This document shows positions 35,011-64,000 of a stretch of 64,000 bases of DNA, one piece after another. Source of the DNA: Toxorhynchites rutilus septentrionalis (taxonomy: Eukaryota; Arthropoda; Insecta; Diptera; Culicidae); the NCBI RefSeq assembly GCF_029784135.1, contig NC_073746.1, forward strand, positions 251,600,494 to 251,664,493, read 5' to 3'. The notes beneath the pieces were generated by a model. The model did not search any database. It was not told the DNA's origin and saw only the letters and a list, made by a program, of their open reading frames with translations. Both the position numbers and the translations under genes were made by a program. The first letter of the stretch is position 1, and each line of letters starts with the position of its first letter.

Positions 35011-36830
35011 GAACCAGGGGTTGACATTTTTTTCGAGATAACAGTAAATCTAGACATTTGGCGCAATTATAAGACATTTGGCAAAAAAAATTGAAACCCC
35101 GATTTCCGGTGATTTTTCGATTTTCAAAAAACTCAAATTTTTTAAGTCTGCGACACTTGTAAATGAAGTCCGATTGAGCTAATATTTTGCATTGGATATT
35201 TTATCGTGTAAATCAGCATTTCGCACGAAGTTCCATATGATTATTTTCATTGATTCATGTGAAGCCAATCAACAATCTCAGCAGGAGGACTTTTGGGATA
35301 CAATTATTTGTGATTGTATTGATCGTTTTGAAAGTTTTTTATTTTCTCTCGTGAAATTCAAAATTTTATTATTACTTTTATTAATATAAACTATCCTTAA
35401 TATTTATCTTTTTTTTTCTTTTCTTTCATCTCTTCATATTTTACATATGTCACAGTCTAATGAAAACTATTTTCATAATCAAGTCATTTCTTACCACCCG
35501 CATGGACGATTGGCGCCTCCATGCACGTTGCTTGTTTTAGCTCACTATTGTGAATTCTGTTTCATTGTTATGCTGTTTCATGTCTCTATGTTGGTTGTCG
35601 ATTACGTGAAGATTTCGCATGTCGAACTGTTTCACACACTCCGCGGCTTCCGCTGGCCAATCTCGTTTCACTCAAATCAAAAAACCTTGTAAGGATAGTT
35701 TTGACAATAAAAGTTAATTATTATACACATTAAAAGTGTAATATATTTTTCCATTCTCCATCCATCACGCACTCCACTCTCGTTAGTTTCGCTTCTGGTG
35801 ATTGCTTGTCTCAGACGTCATTAAAATATATCTTCGTATAGTCTGATCTTGTTTGGGTCGCAGTTGAGTGCATATGTTGAACAGGTAAATAGTTCTTCGG
35901 AAATTCAGCAAATACATATCCTGTAGCGTTGATATAGTAGTACAGTTTTGCAATCTTTGTTACATGGTTAATGGAAAGTGAAATGAAAACTCAAACTAAT
36001 TACTATTTTCTCATTACCAGAAGTTGTCTACATCTCACTGCCATTGGAAACTACTCAATCCGTGTCCACGCGTGGGTCGTACAATGCATTTGGTATGGAG
36101 AAAACAATAGTTATCACAACTATTGTTAATACGTTCCGTTCCCATAAAATTTCTACAAGAATTTTGATTAATATTGTATATGTTGCCTCTTTAAGAGGAA
36201 TCCTGTTCTTGCTATACAGTTTAAATGTTCCCCGCAATCGTTTTTTTTTTTTGGTTGGATATTTATATTCACACAAGAGAAACGATTTTTTGCTGCTATG
36301 GTTTCTATTGTTGTGTTTGTTGCCTTTTTTAAGAAATCGTCATCGGCAATAAAGACCTTTGAAAATATAGTTTCCTATACCTAATGTACACATTCACGTA
36401 CTCTTCATCTTTCTATCCATGTCTTAACGAGCACTCAATAATAATACAATCTAATATTATCTAATATTATTACAACGCACATCATTCATATCTCCTTGTG
36501 ACACGCTTAATTTTCTCAAACATGCATTGTTCTCTCAAATACTTCACACCCACTCATTAATAACGAAAAAAGGCTAAAGCGTTGCTAAATGGACGACCAT
36601 TTTTGCTACTATTTGCTGCATCTTTTTCTCTTTTTGTGTTTACATGTTATTTGTTGATGTAATGTTGAAAAACAAAAATTACTCCTGCTATTGATGACAC
36701 ATTCGTCGTTTTTTGTAGTTGCTGCCATATGCTACAATCAGTGTTGGACTCGAACGGAACGACGCAACGGTGGTGACACATAAACCGCTAGAATGAACGG
36801 AAGAACGATTTGATCGCGTTAGATCCTAAC
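35011..36830. other. UBE2Q 3' flank, no other gene
   Basis: 35030-35200 holds a simple AT-rich repeat-like block (GTTGACATTTTTTTCGAGAT). Plus-strand frames at 35447-35692 and 36044-36352 are antisense to the expected UBE2Q 3' UTR and rich in Phe/Leu without domain motifs. I treat the right part as UTR. Confidence 0.4.
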
Positions 36831-57428
<20,598 letters not shown>

Positions 57429-59907
57429 TTCGTTTATGTTGCTTTTTTTTTTGCTGTAAACTCAACACATTTAACAGCAGAAACTTATGAACGAAACCAC
57501 TGAGAAAATCTTCGATTCATCTAACTCAGGAACTTGCTGCATGCATACACACTACTCGTATTATCCAATTTCTGTCGTCACTTGCATTGAGTGCTTTTCA
57601 GGGCAAGATTTTTCCTCGGAAAACTCTCGTCGCAAAATCACACTATTTTATTTTCCAGTGAACACTGGTAAACGCACCATTTTCAGTGTTTGTTTCCGCT
57701 GAACATTTACAATTCACAAACACACTGCATTTGTCTTCTGCACACCAAATTTGCCCTTTTCCACAAACCGTCTGTCACTGTTGCAGACCACTCACTGAAT
57801 TTCACCAGTGTTACCAAAATAGTGGTTGATTCAGGCAGGAGTATACACAAACACTGCTATGTACCAGCCATGTCCACGGCAAACCTACAACTACCAACAC
57901 GCATTAAAAAGATTGTTATCCTTTCGAAAGGATGAGGCTGTTTGTTGGGAACTATCTTTTCTCATTCAGCATAGGCCATTTGTTATTAATTATATGTAAA
58001 ACATTTCTCGTGACTCGAACGCATTTCAGGTCAGGTAAAAAATGATATTTCTGTTACCAGGCAAGGATCGAAGAAACAACGGGTTTTATAACCATACCCA
58101 AATTTACATTCGAATTAAATTTGGTAACAATAAAACAGGAAACGTTTATCGCAACGAATACTCGCGTAACTTTTGAAAAGGTCCTATGTAACATCTACGT
58201 TAACTCGAGAAAAACGGAGCAGATCGGAACATTGCTCCGCGAATTGTTTCAAAAGGAATCGATATTCATCACTACTTTCACTACTAGCGGTTAATAATAA
58301 CCCTGAAAAACCTATCGTAACTGTTGACCCGTGATTTTAGTTTAAAGTTGAAGCCTCGTAGCGAAAAATTTTACATTGGACGTTTTACAGACCGCGTTTG
58401 TACATTGGACAAATTACATTGAACGATAACCGTTTGAAAATAACTACTGAAAAACAATCCAAATACTTACACTTCGTGCTAAAGGCAGATCATTATTGTT
58501 ATCACTCGTTGAATCGTACTAAAAACGATACTAACACCCGAAAGAAACAAAAACTCAAAACGACCGAAGTACAATTTCGTGTTATTTTGATTTCTTCGTT
58601 ACTTCGGACATATCTGGCGTCCGAAGTAACAGTCGAGTGCTTAAAATCCGAATCTGTACATTTGACTTTTTTTGTATCGGCGATTCAAATGTGAACAGGA
58701 TAGATACTTGAACGATTGTTTTTGCAATACATTCAATGATTGAAAACTAATACTGTGCATCCATTACCTCGATTTGTTTACATTTATTACACAGGACCTT
58801 TTCTAATGTTACAGGAGAATAGTCCTGTCATACATAATGAAAACACAACAATTTAAACGAAGGGTAAATATTGATGATCTAGATAACAGGAAAATGGAAA
58901 ACAAACCAATTCATTTGGTAAAAAATTACGTAAATTCATTCATCGTGAAGAAGACGCATTCACAATAGAAGACACCGAGCTGAAGCTTGTTTCACCACTC
59001 TAACTGGAAAATTTGATCAGGTGTAATTCAACTTGCTACTCAATATTGTATAGTGAATAAAATCAAATTCTTCGGCAACACTGGATTTGACACAACAGCA
59101 GCAGCCGAATGAGAACAGGAAAATTTTCCCTTCTTTTCCGTCATTAAACCAAATCCAATATAGCAGATGACGGCGATGATCGGAGCAAAATCACTGCCAC
59201 TAACACACAGGTATCCAGCGAGAAAAAAGAATACGACTAACAGCACAATCTTTCACTGAAGGATCTTCTGGAAGAACCCATTATACCTTTTTGCTCCCTT
59301 TCCGTTCGCAAATTCACAGCAATTTCTTCCGACTATCGGTCACTATCCATTCTACGGCGACTCTTATCCTCAGGCTAACAGTTATTGGCTATTTTTGCAC
59401 TCATAAGCGGCAGTGAGAACAATGAAAGTTTAGGGACGATGGTTCGAAAAACACCATCGGAAATGTCTGTCCTTATTGCAACCGTGAATGCTTCCGAACG
59501 ACTCTGCGAACAAACGAAGAGAACGAGCCCATCGGACAAAGCTTTACACCGACCGATAGCCAAAAAGAGATGGAACGTTAAAAGATGGCTGATTCGCGAG
59601 GGGTCACAGAATCCAGCGAATTACAAATATGTCAAACAATAATGTGTTTGGTAAGAAAATCAAGATTTATAGAATGTATAAAAGGTGGACAGTTTTACGG
59701 ATGTTGAAAACAATGGAAAACTGTGACCCAAGCTAATATAACCCTGTAAGATTTTTCGAATAAGCTACCCAAAAGCTGTTTTATTAACATAAAAATTAAC
59801 TTGCTTGCGGAGAGCTTCGAATGAACAGAGGCTATCTGAATATAAAAAATAATCACTCGACAAGAATAGCGAGACAAGACACACACATATAGAGCAGAGA
59901 TTTTCTA
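57429..59907. other. Ube2q upstream region, no second gene supported
   Basis: Presumed 5' UTR and promoter of Ube2q followed by intergenic DNA. A minus-strand frame near 59040-59246 codes a hydrophobic segment (VVFFFLAGYLCVSGSDFAPI) but begins at GTG, and a plus-strand frame at 59385-59642 is basic and Ser/Thr-rich. Neither has splice or motif support. No clear TATA box was identified. Confidence 0.4.
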
Positions 59908-59990
59908 AACCAGCGGTACTCAACCTTTTTTCAGATGGGCCACAAACACATTTTAGTCATGGTGTCGCGGGTTACAAAAAATAAATAGAA
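59908..59990 (+). repeat. hAT-like terminus fragment
   Basis: CCAGCGGTACTCAACCTTTT then TTCAGATGGGCCACAAACAC looks like the CAGNGGTTCTCAACC terminus of Charlie-type hAT elements. A matching right end was not found before the LTR at 60217. Confidence 0.4.
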
Positions 59991-60216
59991 AGGGTGGTAT
60001 TCAAGAAATGACCGCATTGCTAACATAGAACATCGATATCATGACCGACGAGAAATAAACATTATACAAATTTAAGAATGATACACATTATAACAAACAT
60101 TTGGTAGCATTGACAAAGACCGATGAATGAATGAATGTTTTGACTGAGTGAAGGGCGCGGATGTTTCGCGAATCAAGAAAACGTCAATTCGAGCGAATTC
60201 TCTTTCAGACTAGGGG

Positions 60217-60764
60217 TGTGTTCGGAAGATCGGGACTACCCTGTACCGCCGAGTTTACAGACGATCCATTGGTAAAAACGACGGTTGCTGTCGGAAGTGA
60301 CGAACGTTTAAGTTCGAGTTCAGTGGAGAAATTGTAATAGAATTTGACAGATGTAGGGATAATGAAATGAAATGAACAATAGCTATGATCATTATCATTT
60401 GTGAGATTCACGTGGCTTGACCAGTAGAAAATTTATATTATTATAATTATAATTTGAATACCTGTGCGTTTCAAAGAACTATCTCTAAAAAGTAAAGGGG
60501 AAGTGGAATTGTTCCAAATTATTACATAACTAATTGTTTAATTACTTCTTATCTAGGCTCGATCTGCAACCTGAGTGGAGAGCTTGAGACCCGTTTACTT
60601 AGGTTAGAGCTCCCTCTAACTGCCAAGAAGGCGTGAAGAAAAACTTACTGTAAGTTAACATTTTCCAAGAATTCATAAGTTTATTTCAACAATAAAACCT
60701 TTCAGCTTCAAGCTGTCTAAACGCGACTGCTCTGAGGAGGTTTATAATTCATACAATCCGAACA
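60217..60764 (+). repeat. probable 5' LTR of a BEL/Pao retrotransposon
   Basis: Begins TGTGTTCGGAAGATCGGGAC and ends CAATCCGAACA, fitting TG...CA ends (the exact first base may be 60217 or 60219). An AATAAA lies at about 60691. Placement follows from the downstream gag-pol; the 3' LTR is outside the window, so the ends are not verified by comparison. Confidence 0.6.
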
Positions 60765-60798
60765 TTCTTGAAGAGTAATAATCGGATATAACCTCAAA

Positions 60799-61017
60799 AT
60801 GGCAGAGGGAGTAATCGGATCGATTAGTAGTGAAAGTGACCACAATTGCATCCTTTGCGACGACCGTGACAGCAAGGACGATATGGTCCAGTGCGACGTG
60901 TGTGACCTCTGGGACCATTACGGTTGCGCTGGTGTCACATCAGCCGTAAGGAAACTTCCGTGGACGTGTCCGAAATGCACGAACATACTGCTGGTGCCTA
61001 AGGAAGCTTGCGGATGA
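60799..61017 (+). pseudogene. PHD-finger leader of the BEL/Pao polyprotein
   Basis: Starts at MAEGVIGSISSESD. CILCDDRDSKDDMVQCDVC, then DLWDHYGCAG and WTCPKC give the C4-H-C3 zinc ligands of a PHD finger. These modules commonly bind histone H3 tails, so it might bias chromatin targeting; that role is inference. The frame ends at KEACG by a shift; in the next frame KLADEQEFLQRRQQLREQFQ continues as a coiled-coil-like linker into gag. Confidence 0.75.
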
Positions 61018-63076
61018 GCAGGAATTTCTGCAACGGCGACAGCAGCTCCGTGAACAGTTCCAGTCAATGAAATCGGACTTGTCCCAACAATTCGACGAGG
61101 TGAAGGAATTCGGTGAAACAAACGATAATGTAGAGAAAAAGACGAAATATGGAGAGGGATTTCAGGATCCACGTGGGGCATTTCCAAAGTTCTCCAGTCA
61201 GTCGTCAGTGCCGAATCAGCAAACCGAACATACGCGACACGGAAAGCCGAATTTCACTAGACCCACGAAGCTGAACGAGCCGGGGCCGGACCAGGATAAA
61301 AGAAAGCCACCAAATCAAACCCGGTGGCAGTTATCTTCCGGAGAAACTGACGGAGAAGTTGAGGAACTGTTGCAGCAGCCGGATCTGACAGCGGAGGAAT
61401 AATCGACCATCAGAAATATCCTCGCCCGGAGGGGACGAAATCATCAGATCCCGCGAAATGGCGTAGGCCGAGCACCGACGCAGGAACAGTTGGCAGCCAG
61501 ACAGGCTGTCTCTAAGAATCTTCCGATCTTCAGAGGTGAACCAGAGGTTTGGCCGCTTTTTATAAGCTGTTACGAATACACGACAGCTGCATGCGGATTC
61601 ACCAACACGGACAACCTGAAACGGCTTCAGGATAGCCTACAGGGACTCGCGAAGGAGGCTGTTCAAAGCCGCCTCTTGATGCCTGGTTCGGTCCCCGAGG
61701 TTTTCGATGACTTGCGCAAGCTATTCGGAAATCCGGAAAAATGGTTAAAAAGTCTGGTGACGAAAGTCAGAAAAGCACAGGCTCCACGGATGGATAAACT
61801 GGAAACATTTCTCTACTTTGGCATCACAGTTAAGCAGCTTTGTGATCATCTTGAGGCGGCTGGGATGCACGATCACCTGAGCAACCCTATGCTCGTGCAG
61901 GAACTCGTAAGCAAGCTGCCCCCCGAGTACAAGCTGGACTGGGTGCGATTTAAGCGCGGTAAGCTGGAGACACCGTTAAGAAACTTCACCGACTTCATCA
62001 ACGAAATAGTATCGGAGGTCTCAGAAGTGGCGGACTTTACAGGAGTGGAACGAGAAATAACACACCAGACGGGGAACCATAAGCCGAAGAAAAGGGAGTT
62101 CGTGAACACTCACAACTATCAACCAAATCGGGCCAGTGGATCTCAAACGGAGCCCTTCGTGAAACCAAAAAGACCGTGTGTTGTTTGCAATCGGAACGAC
62201 CACAAAGTTCGATTCTGCGACGATTTTGCCAAGCTGAGCGTCCGTGAACGTTTGAAGATCGTTGAAAAGTGGAAACTTTGTCAAATATGTCTCAACGACC
62301 ATGGCAAGGCGCAATGCACGTTTAGAATACGCTGTAACGTGCCTAACTGTTCGAAGAGTCATCACTCCTTGCTACACAGGGTAGAAGAAAATGTGATAGT
62401 CCCTATCACACTTTACTTCGGAGAAACGACATTTGAAACGTCAGCATTTCTCGACGAAGGAGCGTCTGCTACGTTAGTGGAGGCCTCGATTGCTGAAATC
62501 CTGGATGCTTGGGGAGTTCCAGAACCATTGGTGGTGGTCTGGACAGCAAATATGAAGCGCCACGAAGAAACGTCACGAAAATTCGATCTTCAAATCTCGG
62601 CAAGAGGATCGAGGGACCGTTACCAGTTGAAAGAGGCACGCACGGTGAAAGAACTAGTCCTGCCGAAACAAGACGTTCCATTCAAAGAAGTGGCGAGCCG
62701 ATACGACCATCTCAAAGGTCTACCGATTTCCGATTGTAGTGTGGAAGTTCCCCGTGTTCTAATCGGTCTCGACAACCTGCATTTGTTTGCTCCGCTTGAG
62801 ACGAAGGTGGGAAAATCCGGTGAACCTATAGCCGTACGTTCACTTTTAGGTTGGTGCGTATACGGTCCCTATCACCAGACGACTTCAACGAAAGCATACA
62901 TACACCATCACTTCGCGCAGTCGATTAGTAACCAAGAACTACATGACCTAATGAAAACTCAGTATACTATGGAGGAAACGTGTACACAAACTGAAGAGCT
63001 TCCAGAGACGAACGACATCAAGCGAGCTCGACATATCCTCGAAGAAACGACACGTCGTGTAGGAGACCGTTTTTAA
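61018..63076 (+). pseudogene. BEL/Pao gag and aspartic protease
   Basis: One continuous frame except for a TAA at 61400-61402. LPIFRGEPEVWPLFISCYEY starts the capsid-like DUF1759 region (about 61500-62000). Two zinc knuckles follow: CVVCNRNDHKVRFC and CQICLNDHGKAQC, binding genomic RNA. The protease core is SAFLDEGASATLVE near 62446, the D-E-G form seen in this superfamily, then SLLGWCVYGPYH. The frame stops at 63074-63076; the codons beyond continue the same polyprotein, so the stop is a point lesion. Confidence 0.85.
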
Positions 63077-64000
63077 ATCGGGCTACTCTGGGCCAGCGAC
63101 GACAAAACATTTCCTGACAGCTATCCATCCGCTCTGAAGCGAATGTTTGCTTTAGAACGAAGGCTAGTGAAGGATCCGCAGCTCCGAGTAGCTGTCCATG
63201 AGCAGATCAAAGCGTACCTACAGAAAGGGTATGCGCATAAGGCAACGGAAGAAGAGCTACACAACGCAGACCGTTCCAAAGTATGGTTCCTTCCATTAGG
63301 TGTAGTCCATAATCCCAAGAAGAAGAAATCGCGCTTAATCTGGGATGCTGCGGCGTGCGTAAATGGCGTTTCCCTCAACTCCCGACTTCTAAAAGGGCCC
63401 GACCTACTCACGTCCCTTCCGGCAGTTATCTGCAAATTCCGTGAACGATCGGTAGCAATTGGTGGTGACATTCGAGAAATGTACCACCAGATGCGCATGA
63501 GAGAAGCTGACAAGCTGGCACAGTGGTTCTTATTTCGTTTCGAACCAACGGAACCTCCTGAGGTGTATGTGATGGACGTGGCCACTTTCGGTGCAACATG
63601 CTCCCCGTGCTCCGCGCAACACGTCAAAAACCATAACGCCCAAGAGCATTCTATACAGTTTCCTGGCGCCGCAGAAGCAATCGTTAACCGGACATATGTC
63701 GACGACTACTTTGACAGTCTGGACACCGAGGAAGAAGCTCTTCGAAGGGCCAAGGAGGTGCGGTTCGTCAACGCAAAAGCAGGGTTTGAGGTCAGAAACT
63801 GGTCGTCGAATTCGCCACCTGTTCTTCGAGGTCTGGGAGAAGATGAATCCACCGAATCAGTACACTTCCATCTAGACAAAAACTCCGAAACCGAACGAGT
63901 GCTGGGTATTAGCTGGAACCCTCATCAAGATGTCATGTCATTCGACGTCCTATCGAGAACGGAAGAATCGCTGGATCCCTCCAAAAAACCTACAAAGAGA
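63077..64000 (+). pseudogene. BEL/Pao reverse transcriptase, 5' part
   Basis: Open to the window edge in the gag-protease frame. Blocks in order: YPSALKRMFALERRLV, KVWFLPLGVVHNPKKKKSR, LIWDAAACVNGVSLNSRLLK, GPDLLTSLPAVICKFRE, AIGGDIREMYHQMRMREAD, PPEVYVMDVATFGATCSPC and the catalytic YVDDY at 63695-63709. All are typical of BEL/Pao. No lesion is seen in this part. Confidence 0.85.

Larger units (their letters stand above)
60217..64000 (+). mobile_element. BEL/Pao LTR retrotransposon, 5' part, runs off the window
   Basis: Order: LTR, short leader, PHD-finger frame, coiled/charged linker, gag (DUF1759-type), zinc knuckles, aspartic protease (DUF1758-type), reverse transcriptase. The frame changes once near 60990 and has in-frame stops at 61400 and 63074, so this copy is inactive. 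RNase H, integrase and the 3' LTR would lie beyond 64000. Confidence 0.88.

Noticed and set aside
36044..36352. 102-codon Phe/Leu-rich plus-strand frame suggesting a membrane protein
   Set aside because: It lies antisense in the probable Ube2q 3' flank in AT-rich DNA where hydrophobic frames arise by chance.
59040..59642. Hydrophobic minus-strand frame and basic plus-strand frame upstream of Ube2q
   Set aside because: The minus-strand frame begins at GTG, not ATG, and no splice-consistent gene model could be built.

Overview
This is insect nuclear DNA. It is AT-rich and repeat-dense, with spliced genes, (TA)n microsatellites and a wide mix of eukaryotic transposons. I think it is a culicid mosquito: the tRNA-type SINE tail, the histone-H2A-like composite repeat, the ~140-bp tandem repeat and the BEL/Pao element with an N-terminal PHD finger all resemble repeats I associate with mosquitoes. 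The species cannot be read from the sequence. No prokaryotic operon or CRISPR array was seen.

Only two host genes stand out. (1) Minus strand, 36831-57428: a complete seven-exon UBE2Q-type ubiquitin-conjugating enzyme gene (395 aa, all GT-AG junctions read by eye). Its last four exons are compact, while introns 1-3 (about 9.8, 4.4 and 4.9 kb) are filled with transposons. (2) Plus strand, 21118-23313: a 731-codon uninterrupted frame for a beta-propeller-like protein that may be the Pol I factor TAF1C.

Layout. 1-8.2 kb: repeats, then a four-deep nest (LINE 3' end > mariner > hAT > Tc1 remnant). 8.2-21 kb: MITEs, a piggyBac remnant, a tandem satellite, a TA microsatellite and a tRNA-headed SINE. 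21-23.3 kb: the TAF1C-like gene. 24-30 kb: a dead I-clade LINE on the minus strand, split by a composite repeat carrying two decayed H2A copies. 30-35 kb: LINE, SINE and Ty1/copia remnants. 35-58 kb: the UBE2Q locus with intronic LINE, pogo-like, piggyBac-like, hAT, mariner, Tc1 and SINE insertions. 60.2 kb to the right edge: the 5' part of a BEL/Pao LTR retrotransposon with a PHD-finger leader.

Most non-genic sequence is layered transposon insertions, and several insertion events can be read exactly from target-site duplications. The most notable functional possibility is in UBE2Q intron 2: two almost identical 439-bp arms in opposite orientation would place a long near-perfect hairpin in the pre-mRNA. 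All coordinates and identities come from reading the sequence by eye; no search or alignment was run.
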